Source: a bacterium UBP3_UBA6266 (lineage in GTDB: Bacteria > Auribacterota > UBA6266). From it: a stretch of 39,765 nucleotides of DNA. Below, piece after piece: positions 1 through 6,666 of the stretch; position 1 is the stretch's first letter; every line of letters starts with the position of its first letter. Below the pieces are notes generated by a model that did not search any database, was not told the origin of the DNA, and saw nothing but the letters and a program-made list of their open reading frames with translations. The translations under genes were made by a program, and so were the position numbers. The stretch is taken from NCBI GenBank assembly GCA_002440765.1, contig DJVC01000029.1:1-39765 (forward strand), given 5' to 3'.

Positions 1-159
1 AGAGAACATAAAAAAGGGCAGAGTATTGGGACAAGAGGAAAAGGTCCTTGGAAATTAGTGCACCAGGAAAGTTTCCCTGATTATAAAACAGCCCGTGAAA
101 GGGAGAAATTTTTGAAGAGTGGCAAGGGCCGTGAATGGTCGCGGTCAGCCTTCGGCTGA
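1..159 (+). CDS. GIY-YIG endonuclease, 3' part only (gene begins before the window)
   Basis: Frame 1 is open from the first base to TGA at 157-159. It encodes the C-terminal half of a small GIY-YIG nuclease: REHKKGQS, then a PWKLV segment, YKTAREREKFLKSGKGREW and a short tail. The arrangement (basic helix, W-K, paired Arg/Glu helix, final GKGREW) is the usual end of the roughly 90-residue single-domain family. The catalytic GIY...YIG half would lie upstream, outside the window, so intactness cannot be judged. The first 25 bases recur at 361-385 inside a truncated second copy. Confidence 0.6.
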   Translation, partial: REHKKGQSIGTRGKGPWKLVHQESFPDYKTAREREKFLKSGKGREWSRSAFG

Positions 160-190
160 TAAAGTTCGAGCTTGCCCGCCTTAGGCGGGC
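145..190. repeat. Pair of GC-rich hairpins at the end of the GIY-YIG gene
   Basis: Two short perfect inverted repeats follow each other. TCAGCC/GGCTGA lies at 145-159 around a 3-nt loop, and GCCCGCC/GGCGGGC at 174-190 around TTA. The first overlaps the stop codon of the GIY-YIG reading frame. The 11-mer CTTCGGCTGAT (150-160) recurs at 11025-11035, just before the intact GIY-YIG gene, so the palindromes may travel with that gene family. No T-tract follows, so an ordinary terminator is unlikely. Confidence 0.5.
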
Positions 191-208
191 CCCGTCACTC
201 CCGCCATC

Positions 209-245
209 ATTAAAGGGCAGAGGGTTATATCCTCTGCCCTTTAAT
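209..245. terminator. 15-bp perfect hairpin, possible terminator or mobile palindrome
   Basis: ATTAAAGGGCAGAGG at 209-223 is exactly complementary to 231-245, with a 7-nt loop (GTTATAT). The stem ends A/T-rich on both sides, which allows a bidirectional factor-independent terminator between the two GIY-YIG pieces, though the 3' T-run is short. A palindromic repeat element is the alternative. Confidence 0.45.
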
Positions 246-273
246 TATCTCTGTGGGTACGGAGGTCTAATCA

Positions 274-390
274 ATGCCACAAATCAAAGTATATATATTG
301 AAGAGTATGGCAACGGGCTGCTTATATGTCGGAATAAGCAGAAATTTATCCAGAAGATTGAGAGAACATAAAAAAGGGCAGAGTAATTGA
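274..390 (+). pseudogene. Truncated GIY-YIG endonuclease, 5' fragment
   Basis: ATG at 274 follows a good Shine-Dalgarno (GGAGGT, 261-266). The 38-residue product starts MPQIKVYILKSMATG and continues with LYVGIS and LSRRLREHKKGQS, i.e. the VYIL, YVG and R-x-x-EH parts of the GIY-YIG catalytic fold. It stops at TGA 388-390, right after the stretch shared with the gene at the left edge. The C-terminal half is missing, so this is a broken duplicate, probably from recombination between neighbouring copies. Confidence 0.65.
361..385 (+). repeat. 25-bp direct repeat of positions 1-25
   Basis: Positions 1-25 and 361-385 are identical, beginning AGAGAACATAAAAAAGGG, and encode REHKKGQS in both GIY-YIG pieces. 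The sequences diverge immediately afterwards. This marks the junction where the 5' fragment (274-390) and the 3' fragment (1-159) share sequence, consistent with a partial tandem duplication about 360 bp apart. Confidence 0.8.
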
Positions 391-552
391 GCGATACTTG
401 CCCCCCCAGGGAGGGGAAAATAGAACAATAGATAAACGAAAGCATTTATTTGCTTGAATAGCTATCTAAAAAAGATATAATAATAGATAATATGTAGTGA
501 GATGTAACTATTGAAATTGTAGTGGTATAAATGTACTATATTGTCAAGATAA

Positions 553-714
553 ATGCTACCAAAACGACTGAAAGAATCTGGTTGGTCTCACCAGAAATTA
601 GCAAAAAAGACCAGGCTATCATATAATACAATCACTAAGATAGAACAAAGTTTTATATATCAGTTTAGCTCAAGCAAAAACTGCGGATTCTTAAATAAAG
701 TGGGATTAGCTTAA
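553..714 (+). pseudogene. Remnant of an XRE-family helix-turn-helix regulator
   Basis: The frame from ATG 553 gives 53 residues. The first 32 look like an XRE/Cro HTH: LKESGWSHQKLAKKT, then RLSYNTITKIEQ, matching the usual GxSxxxLAxxxGxSxxTIxxIE pattern. After KIEQ the family normally continues with a third helix region and a hydrophobic C-terminal helix. Here the rest is short and unrelated in this frame, ending at TAA 712-714, so the gene seems decayed. It lies just upstream of the kinase gene and could once have regulated it. The stretch 391-552 between it and the GIY-YIG fragment is A/T-rich and holds nothing else I recognise. Confidence 0.45.
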
Positions 715-716
715 AA

Positions 717-1631
717 ATGGGCAAGCAGAAGAAAACAAAAAAGCTTCTGTCGAGAAATAAACTTAAAAATCATCAGCGCGGCCGTTTTGAGAAGGTGATC
801 AAGCGGCAGTCCAACGAGCTCAAGATCAAAAATGGGCAACTGAGGAATGGAATAAAGAAACAGAAAAGAGCAGAAAAGCAACTCCAGATAGACGTTGTCT
901 TAATAGATAAGCAAAATCTGGAAATCGTTAAGCAGCGCGAGGAGCTTTTGCATGTTACCAGAGTAGGAAAACTCGCGGAATTTGTCTCGTCACTGGCCCA
1001 CGAGATCAGTCAGCCTCTTGCAGCTATTCTTGCCTACGCTCAGGCTGCCCAGCGTATGTTCGCAGGCAGGAAGCCTGAGTTACAGGAAATTCTTCAGCAC
1101 ATCATCAATGATGACCAGCGGGCGTCTGATGTCATTCAGCGATTGCGTTTACTGTTAAAGAAGGGTAATCCTGAAATGAAACCACTGGATATTAATGCCA
1201 TTATCAATGAGACTGTTAGACTTATTGCTACCGATGCCGGCCTAAGGAGCACTGTTATTAAAACCAAGTTTGATACCGATCTTCCGCTTGTTCGCGGTGA
1301 CCGGATACAACTGCAGCAGGTCCTCTTGAATCTTATCAGTAACAGTTTTGATGCTTTGGAGAATAGTAAAGGCGGGCGTGAAATATTGATCCGCACATCG
1401 CGTAGAGATACCGACACGATTATCGTGAAGGTGAAGGATTCCGGATGCGGTATTCCAGCGAAAAATATACCTAAACTCTTTACTCACTTTTTTACGAGCA
1501 AACCGGATGGTTTGGGTATGGGGTTGTCTATCAGCCGCTCCATTGTTGAGTCGCATGGCGGGCAATTGGACGTAAAAAATAATCCTGATCGCGGTGCTAC
1601 ATTTTATTTTACTATTCCAGTTGGAAAATGA
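717..1631 (+). CDS. FixL-type sensor histidine kinase, cytoplasmic, without a PAS domain
   Basis: The 304-residue protein has a long Lys/Arg/Gln-rich coiled-coil N-terminus (about 1-85) but no membrane segment and no PAS or other sensor domain. A HisKA helix carries the phospho-accepting H95 in SLAHEISQPLAAI, the form typical of FixL/TodS-like (HPK4) kinases. The ATPase domain shows an N-box around N205-N209, G1 box DSGCGIP (241-247) and G2 box GLGMGL (265-270), so the catalytic core looks complete. It should autophosphorylate and pass phosphate to the FixJ-like regulator two genes downstream. Its stop overlaps the next ATG (ATGA at 1628-1631), pointing to a translationally coupled operon. 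The input signal is unclear; the coiled coil may bind a partner. No strong Shine-Dalgarno precedes ATG 717. Confidence 0.85.
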   Translation: MGKQKKTKKLLSRNKLKNHQRGRFEKVIKRQSNELKIKNGQLRNGIKKQKRAEKQLQIDVVLIDKQNLEIVKQREELLHVTRVGKLAEFVSSLAHEISQPLAAILAYAQAAQRMFAGRKPELQEILQHIINDDQRASDVIQRLRLLLKKGNPEMKPLDINAIINETVRLIATDAGLRSTVIKTKFDTDLPLVRGDRIQLQQVLLNLISNSFDALENSKGGREILIRTSRRDTDTIIVKVKDSGCGIPAKNIPKLFTHFFTSKPDGLGMGLSISRSIVESHGGQLDVKNNPDRGATFYFTIPVGK

Positions 1632-2149
1632 AAACTGACCAGAATAAAATATTGCAATATCTTTATCCTAAGCGGATTGATATATTAATATTGATTTTGA
1701 TTTCCGCTGTATCGCTTTTTATCGGCCTGTGTCTACCAGTCCTTACAGTTCGTAAATTATGGTAAAGTAATATATTTTCTATAATATCAGGGATAACAAA
1801 TATCTGGGAAGGCAAGTATTATATTCTTTCGTTTGTTATATTATTTTTTTCTGTTATTTTTCCTGTTGTAAAATTAGCGACACTCTTTTTGATTTGGTTT
1901 GTAAGGTTAAGAAATAATCAAAGAAAATGGCTCCTTCATGGTTTGAGCCTTCTGGGAAAATGGTCAATGCTGGATGTTTTTGTGATAGCTATTATTATTG
2001 TGCCCATAAAATTGGGCGCTCTGGCAAGTGCTAAGGCTGAAATAGGCATTTATTACTTTGGGGCATCGATTATTTTGGCCATACTCGCCACTAATTTACA
2101 GAGTAATTTAGTAAATCGCTCAGACAAGGTGCAGATAAAGGATACTTAA
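1628..2149 (+). pseudogene. PqiA-like inner-membrane protein interrupted by one in-frame TAA
   Basis: Reading from ATG 1628 (overlapping the kinase stop) gives 45 residues ending PVLTVRKLW, then TAA at 1763-1765. The same frame continues without another stop to 2149. The continuation has hydrophobic segments, VKLATLFLIWF, then KWSMLDVFVIAIIIVPIKL, which is the PqiA (paraquat-inducible protein A) signature around LGKWSMLDVF. Four transmembrane segments can be counted over the joined frame. One nonsense change explains everything, so this is a very recent pseudogene, a sequencing error, or a gene expressed as two pieces. PqiA-type proteins act in envelope lipid homeostasis. The stop codon at 2147-2149 abuts the ATG of the regulator at 2150. 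Confidence 0.7.
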
Positions 2150-2770
2150 ATGAGTAATCGCGGACCTATCATCTATATTGTCGATGACGATGTTTCTATA
2201 GGCAGAGCTCTATCCTTACTGTTAAAATCACACGGGTTTAAGGTCGAGACGTTTACGCGCGCAGCAGATTTCTTAACTTTTAAATATCCCAAGGTCCCTT
2301 CGTGTCTCGTTTCGGATTTACGCCTGCCTGGCATGAACGGACTTACCCTGCAGAAGACAATGGCATCACAAGGACTGACAATGCCGATTATTTTTATTTC
2401 AGGACACGGGAGTATTCCCAAAAGTGTGAAAGCGATAAAGGGGGGAGCTATTGATTTTCTTACAAAACCTTTTTCCAGCAAGAAACTACTTGATGTTATT
2501 AACCTTGCTATCTCAAAAAGTAAAGTTTTAATTAAAGAACAAGCCGAAATATCAAAAATAAAGCAACGCATCAAGACTTTGTCTCCGCGGGAACTGGAAG
2601 TTTTCAAGCTTGTAGCCAAGGGAATGATGAGTAAAAATATTGCCACAAAGCGTGGAGTTTCCCTTCAAACGATCAAGGTTCACCGAGGCCGTGTTATGAA
2701 AAAAATGAAAGCTGAAACCGTAACCGAGCTTATCCATTTTGCCCAAAAAGCAGGCGTAGCTTCCTCCTAG
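2150..2770 (+). CDS. FixJ-type response regulator (REC + LuxR/GerE HTH)
   Basis: The 206-residue protein has an N-terminal receiver domain with the acidic triad D12-D14, phosphoacceptor D56 in VSDLRLPGMNG, S84 and K106 in FLTKPF. A C-terminal GerE-type DNA-binding domain spans about 140-200: LSPRELEVFKLVAKGMMSKN, then a recognition helix near SLQTIKVHRGRVMKKM. This is the FixJ/TodT architecture and the partner expected for the kinase at 717-1631. It starts directly after the PqiA-like stop codon. It probably activates nearby promoters. The paired 20-bp elements at 2835 and 4297 are candidate binding sites, but that link is inferred from position only. Confidence 0.9.
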   Translation: MSNRGPIIYIVDDDVSIGRALSLLLKSHGFKVETFTRAADFLTFKYPKVPSCLVSDLRLPGMNGLTLQKTMASQGLTMPIIFISGHGSIPKSVKAIKGGAIDFLTKPFSSKKLLDVINLAISKSKVLIKEQAEISKIKQRIKTLSPRELEVFKLVAKGMMSKNIATKRGVSLQTIKVHRGRVMKKMKAETVTELIHFAQKAGVASS

Positions 2771-2834
2771 GTACTTATTTCCTCTCAATCGCTTCAAAGA
2801 CAGAGTCTTCTACGCGATACCATAAATTCTAAGA

Positions 2835-2878
2835 TTATACCCAAGTACAATTGATTTAATTTCTACCTCTCTTATAAT
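2835..2878 (+). promoter_or_regulatory. Promoter of the GH1 gene with upstream 20-bp element
   Basis: TTATACCCAAGTACAATTGA (2835-2854) overlaps a -35-like TTGATT (2851-2856). After a 16-bp spacer comes a perfect -10 TATAAT (2873-2878). The predicted start of transcription falls at about 2885, the A of the ATG, so the message may be leaderless. The 20-bp element recurs with one difference at 4297-4316, again overlapping a -35. Its position suits an activator contacting RNA polymerase, plausibly the FixJ-like protein encoded just upstream. Confidence 0.6.
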
Positions 2879-2884
2879 AACACT

Positions 2885-4279
2885 ATGCATCTAAAAAAAA
2901 TTGTGCTTAAAAAAAGGGCTTACGCAGGACTCGTTTTACTTCTCATCATTGTTACAGGTTCGAGTTGTGCAAATCTCAGAATAAATACCAGAAGAACAAA
3001 GCTTCAGGAATTTACATTCCCGAAAGGATTTTTGTGGGGGGCAGGCACATCTTCGCATCAGGTCGAAGGCAACAACACCAATAACGACTGGTGGCAGTGG
3101 GAACAGAATCTTTCCCTGGAAATGCGTTCCGGACGGGCTTGTGACGAATGGAACCGCTTTGAAGAGGATTTTAAGATCGCCCAATCTTTAGGGTTTACAG
3201 CTTATCGTTTCTCCATTGAATGGAGCCGCATCGAGCCGTCGCCCGGCCAATTTGACAGCTCAGCCCTTGAGCATTACCGCAAGATGATCTTTTCGCTGAA
3301 ATCAAAAGGAATAGAGCCTATTGTAACGTTGAATCATTTTACGATTCCTTTATGGTTGGTGAGCAGGGGAGGATGGCTTTCGGATGAAAGTCCGGAACTT
3401 TTTGCCAGATATGCGCGGGAAGTGACAGAAACCATAGGCAGGGATGTTCATTATTGGATTACGTTGAATGAACCGGCGGTTTATATGTATAAGGGCTATA
3501 TGGTCGGGGAGTGGCCGCCCGGAGAGCAATCAACAGAAAATGCGTTTAAAGTCGTGCAAAATTTGGCCATGGCGCATGTCCTGGCTTATGTGCAGATCAA
3601 AGAAGCCTATGTCCAGAAAGGCTGGAATAAGCCCATGATAGGGATAGCCCAACAAGTGATTTTATTTGAGCCTCGCTCAGCAGGCTCTTTGTGGGACTGG
3701 CTTTCTGCGAGATTAAGGGATCAAATGATTAATCATTTATTTGTTCAGGCCTTAATTCAGGGAAAAGCAAGAATTTTCGGGATTTTCAGCATGCGACTCC
3801 CCAAAGCAAAAACTCTGGATTTTATCGGTTTAAATTATTATACGCGGCAATATGTCTCCAATCGCGGGTTTTTGCTGCCTGATATTTTAGGTGAGGAACG
3901 TGCTGTAGAAGACCATTTTGCCGTGAAGAATTCTCTCGGTTGGGAAATTTATCCGAAAGGATTGTACACGTTAATTGGAAAATTTTCAAAATACAAACTG
4001 CCTATTTTGATTTCGGAAAACGGCATTTGCACAAATGATGATACCGAGCGTTCAGAGTTTATTGTAGAGCATCTTCAGGCCATGGCCCGAGCAATGAAAG
4101 AGGGCTCTCCCGTGATCGGCTATCTCTATTGGTCGTTGATTGACAATTATGAGTGGGCAGAGGGATTTGCCCCACGATTCGGGTTGATAGAGGTGGATTA
4201 TGCGACTCAAGACAGAAAGATCCGGGAATCGGCAAGAAAATATGAGGAGATTATCCGGTCTGGGAAATTGAATTTTTAA
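2885..4279 (+). CDS. GH1 beta-glucosidase, predicted lipoprotein
   Basis: This 464-residue glycoside hydrolase family 1 enzyme carries a lipoprotein signal: a hydrophobic stretch (13-24) and lipobox-like GSSC with C28. The GH1 fold follows with WGAGTSSHQVEG near the start. The catalytic acid/base is E196 in TLNEPAVY and the nucleophile E378 in LISENG, so both catalytic residues are present. Length is near the usual 440-480 plus the anchor. It should cleave beta-linked glucosyl, galactosyl or related units at the envelope; the true substrate cannot be read from sequence. Most bacterial GH1 enzymes are cytoplasmic, so a lipid-anchored one next to two-component genes is unusual. ATG 2885 has no Shine-Dalgarno but sits at the predicted transcription start. 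Confidence 0.88.
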   Translation: MHLKKIVLKKRAYAGLVLLLIIVTGSSCANLRINTRRTKLQEFTFPKGFLWGAGTSSHQVEGNNTNNDWWQWEQNLSLEMRSGRACDEWNRFEEDFKIAQSLGFTAYRFSIEWSRIEPSPGQFDSSALEHYRKMIFSLKSKGIEPIVTLNHFTIPLWLVSRGGWLSDESPELFARYAREVTETIGRDVHYWITLNEPAVYMYKGYMVGEWPPGEQSTENAFKVVQNLAMAHVLAYVQIKEAYVQKGWNKPMIGIAQQVILFEPRSAGSLWDWLSARLRDQMINHLFVQALIQGKARIFGIFSMRLPKAKTLDFIGLNYYTRQYVSNRGFLLPDILGEERAVEDHFAVKNSLGWEIYPKGLYTLIGKFSKYKLPILISENGICTNDDTERSEFIVEHLQAMARAMKEGSPVIGYLYWSLIDNYEWAEGFAPRFGLIEVDYATQDRKIRESARKYEEIIRSGKLNF

Positions 4280-4296
4280 GAAGTGTAAAAGATATG

Positions 4297-4341
4297 TTAT
4301 ACCCAGGTACAATTGACTCCTTTTCGGGAAAAACCTAGGAT
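4297..4341 (+). promoter_or_regulatory. Promoter of the receiver-protein gene with the same 20-bp element
   Basis: TTATACCCAGGTACAATTGA (4297-4316) differs at one base from 2835-2854. It overlaps TTGACT (-35, 4313-4318), followed after 17 bp by TAGGAT (-10, 4336-4341). Transcription would begin near 4348, which rules out the TTG start at 4313 and supports ATG 4364. Confidence 0.6.
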
Positions 4342-4363
4342 AAAGGTTAAGGATGTGGGACTA

Positions 4364-4747
4364 ATGGGCAGATGCAAAAAACAGATTTTTATTGTGGATG
4401 ATGATGTATCAGTATGTCGGGCGTTGAAAGTTCTCTTAACTACGCACGGGTTTACCGTGAATACATTCACTTCTTCGGAAAGGTTTTTTAGCGCTGTGCC
4501 CGACAGCGTTTGCGGTTGTTTGATACTGGACATTTGTATGCCTGGCCTGGACGGATGGGAAACGTTAAAGAGGATCGTCGGATCCGGGTCCGATCGTCCG
4601 GTTATTCTCATCTCGGCGGACAAAAACGGAGGGGTACACAAGAAAGCCTTAATAGCAGGAGCCATAGGGTTTTTGCAAAAACCATTTAATGACCAGGCGT
4701 TGGTCGAGCTCATTAACAGTGCGGTTGAGCAGAAAGGAGATGTGTGA
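4364..4747 (+). CDS. Single-domain response regulator (receiver only)
   Basis: The 127-residue protein is a receiver domain alone: D12-D14, phosphoacceptor D56 in LILDICMPGLDG, S84 and K106 in FLQKPF. These positions are identical to those in the FixJ-like regulator at 2150, so the two receivers are close relatives and may share the upstream kinase. With no output domain it may act as a phosphate sink or bind a partner protein. ATG 4364 is chosen because the in-frame TTG at 4313 lies inside the promoter -35. Its own promoter carries the shared element, suggesting feedback control. Confidence 0.85.
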   Translation: MGRCKKQIFIVDDDVSVCRALKVLLTTHGFTVNTFTSSERFFSAVPDSVCGCLILDICMPGLDGWETLKRIVGSGSDRPVILISADKNGGVHKKALIAGAIGFLQKPFNDQALVELINSAVEQKGDV

Positions 4748-4824
4748 ATAAAACGGGGTAACGCACTTTGTAAGAGATAGATAGCGTTTGAAAAATAAAA
4801 AAAATATAAGGAGGAGACGTATTT

Positions 4825-5541
4825 ATGATTGCTGTAGAAAAAATAGTAACGCAGAGAAAAATGTGGGGATTTAAGATGATTTTGATCGGGATTTTGGGCG
4901 TTTTGACCCTTGGCGGATCAACGCAAGCTTATGCATCTGAGAAAAACTTGCGTAGTGTTTCGGGAGAGATCGAGTATGTAGATGTCAAACTCGGTGAACT
5001 AAAGTTGGAAGGAGAAACAACGAAAAACCGAAGATACCCTACAGAGTTCAGGCTTAATTCTCAAGAGACCATCGTAACCGACCCCACGGATAAGAAGTTT
5101 CTCAATGTAAAGGATCTAAAAGTCGGTCAACACGTGACTGTTGAATTCAATTGGGTCCGAGGGGAATGGAGAGAGCCGGCGATTGCCTTAAAGATCATTG
5201 CCTTTGCTATGCCGGAGCTTGTTTCCATGGAAGTTACGGGTGAGCTTGAGGCTATAGATGCACAAGCCGGAACACTCATCGTTGAGCGGAAGCCTTTGCT
5301 CGGTGAAGAAGGAAGAATCGATTTGGTTTATTTTGTGTTTGACCCGAGGTACATTGTCGCCATGAGAGCTCCGAGCATAAAACCTGCACGATTGGTATTT
5401 AATCCGGGGGACATAGTGAAGGTTGGATATGTGGTCAGAGATGGGAAAAGATATGCAACTTCCATTACGCTGATTTCAGCGGCTCCGGAAATTACGAATA
5501 CGACAACAACAACGACAACAAGTACAACTGTAACACAGTAA
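4825..5541 (+). CDS. Exported protein with two repeated small beta-domains and a Thr-rich tail
   Basis: The 238-residue protein starts at ATG 4825 after a clear TAAGGAGGAG Shine-Dalgarno. It has a signal peptide (hydrophobic about 16-33, cleavage probably near YASEK). Two similar units follow: VSGEIEYVDVKLGELKLEG with VKDLKVGQHVTVEF, and VTGELEAIDAQAGTLIVE with FNPGDIVKVGYVV. This pattern of a short strand plus a K-V-G-x-x-V turn resembles DUF5666-like OB-fold repeats of periplasmic proteins; that assignment is tentative. The last 15 residues are almost all Thr (TNTTTTTTTSTTVTQ). It heads the run of small stress-type genes. Function unknown. Confidence 0.75.
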   Translation: MIAVEKIVTQRKMWGFKMILIGILGVLTLGGSTQAYASEKNLRSVSGEIEYVDVKLGELKLEGETTKNRRYPTEFRLNSQETIVTDPTDKKFLNVKDLKVGQHVTVEFNWVRGEWREPAIALKIIAFAMPELVSMEVTGELEAIDAQAGTLIVERKPLLGEEGRIDLVYFVFDPRYIVAMRAPSIKPARLVFNPGDIVKVGYVVRDGKRYATSITLISAAPEITNTTTTTTTSTTVTQ

Positions 5542-5569
5542 AGAGTAATAATAAAAAGGAGAAATTAAT

Positions 5570-5839
5570 ATGGAACACAATACTATAGGATATTGGATAG
5601 TGTTTCTTTTTATCGGCGGGGTGATCGGGTGGCTGGCTGGCATAATCATCAGGGGCCGGGGGTTTGGGATTATCGGAGATATAGCAATCGGGATCGTCGG
5701 AGCTATGCTTGGCGGATGGATGGCCGGAGTGCTCGGGCTATACACCAGCAGTTCGATCGGGGCCTTTCTTATAGCGCTTGCCGGCGCAGTGGTTTTAGTG
5801 GGCCTGACACGCTTTGTTATAAGGCACGCAGCGGTATAG
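5570..5839 (+). CDS. GlsB/YeaQ/YmgE-family stress-response membrane protein
   Basis: The 89-residue protein has three hydrophobic segments rich in Gly (IVFLFIGGVIGWLAGIII, IGIVGAMLGGWMAGVLG, IGAFLIALAGAVVLVGL). This is the YmgE/GlsB (transglycosylase-associated) family pattern, including the paired GxxxGWxAG and GAxxGGW motifs. It starts at ATG 5570 after AAAAGGAG, 28 bp behind the Thr-tailed protein. Family members are small inner-membrane proteins induced by general stress; their biochemical role is unsettled. Confidence 0.88.
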   Translation: MEHNTIGYWIVFLFIGGVIGWLAGIIIRGRGFGIIGDIAIGIVGAMLGGWMAGVLGLYTSSSIGAFLIALAGAVVLVGLTRFVIRHAAV

Positions 5840-5915
5840 GTGAATGGGTTGTGATTAGGAAAAGCGGGTAGATGATTTCTACTCGCGGAGTTATGAGAAT
5901 AAAAGGAGATTATTT

Positions 5916-6482
5916 ATGGCTGATACAAAAAAAGGGATTGTTGAATCAGCAAAAGACAGTATTGTCAATGTGATAACAGGCGCAGGGGATATTGTGAACG
6001 CTATTGTTAATACAATCAGTGGAATGGTGAGTAAGTTGGTCAAAGAGACAGGAAAAACCGGGGCGGCATTGATTGAATCAGCAGAGGATATTATTGGCGC
6101 AACTATCAGCGGGGTCATTGAAACCGGAAAGAATTTGGAGGAGGGCGTTAAGGGCCTCGTCATAGGAATATTAAAGGGGTCAAAGTCAATGGGAGAAGAA
6201 GCATTGTCTTCGATTGGGGCTTTAGCCGGTTCAATCATAAAGACTACAGCGCATGCCGGCGGAGATATAGTTGCTGCTACGAAAGGGTTGTTAAGCGGAA
6301 CGGTCCATTCGGCAAAGAATCTGGGAGTTGATGCGGAGAAAGCAGTCTCTGAAGCTGCCACAGGAGCGGTAAAAGCCGGATATAAGATTAGCGCAGAAGT
6401 CGGGGATAAAATAAAGCAGGCAGCAATAGGGACTATTAATGGAGTCAAGGTTATCTTAAAGACACCTTTTCAAAAAAAGTAA
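5916..6482 (+). CDS. Amphipathic helical LEA/phasin-like stress protein
   Basis: This 188-residue protein has almost no Pro, Trp, Tyr or Cys. It consists of repeated Ala/Gly/Ile/Lys/Glu stretches with a loose 11-residue periodicity, such as SAKDSIVNVITGAGDIVNAI and ETGKTGAALIESAEDIIGAT. That composition fits LEA-like or phasin-like amphipathic helices that coat membranes or granules, or protect proteins. There is no signal peptide. It has a good Shine-Dalgarno (AAAAGGAG) and sits between the GlsB-like gene and a small lipoprotein gene, suggesting a shared stress regulon. No specific family is recognised with confidence. Confidence 0.7.
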   Translation: MADTKKGIVESAKDSIVNVITGAGDIVNAIVNTISGMVSKLVKETGKTGAALIESAEDIIGATISGVIETGKNLEEGVKGLVIGILKGSKSMGEEALSSIGALAGSIIKTTAHAGGDIVAATKGLLSGTVHSAKNLGVDAEKAVSEAATGAVKAGYKISAEVGDKIKQAAIGTINGVKVILKTPFQKK

Positions 6483-6502
6483 AAAAACAAAAGAGGTATA
6501 AT

Positions 6503-6634
6503 ATGAAAAATTTTTCCTTATTAATGCTTATAGCTTTATTTTTAATAATCTCGACCGTAGGGTGTAATACGCTGAGAGGTGCGGGAACAGATATAAAAGA
6601 TACGGGCAAACACATTGAAAATGTTGGGAAATAA
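6503..6634 (+). CDS. Entericidin-like small lipoprotein
   Basis: This short gene encodes 43 residues: a Lys start, a hydrophobic stretch LLMLIALFLIISTVG, a lipobox cysteine C21 (TVGC), then NTLRGAGTDIKDTGKHIENVGK. The mature part (N-T-x-x-G-x-G-x-D, then GKxIE) is the entericidin A/B (EcnA/EcnB) pattern. AAGAGGT at 6491-6497 is the likely ribosome site. Entericidins are outer-membrane lipopeptides linked to stress or stationary phase. Confidence 0.8.
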   Translation: MKNFSLLMLIALFLIISTVGCNTLRGAGTDIKDTGKHIENVGK

Positions 6635-6666
6635 AAGCGGATTCGGACTAAAGAAAGGAAAAGGCT

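Noticed and set aside
1763-1765. Programmed readthrough or recoding of the TAA in the pqiA-like gene
   Set aside because: TAA is not used for selenocysteine or pyrrolysine, and no stimulatory structure was seen; a mutation or sequence error is simpler.
4313-4363. Upstream TTG start for the single-domain receiver
   Set aside because: The codons overlap the predicted -35 and -10 elements; ATG 4364 places the acidic triad at the usual position.
5891-6448. Long open frame on the - strand (about 185 codons)
   Set aside because: It mirrors the low-complexity Ala/Gly/Ile codons of the helical stress protein on the + strand, which has a good Shine-Dalgarno; the - frame has none and resembles no family.
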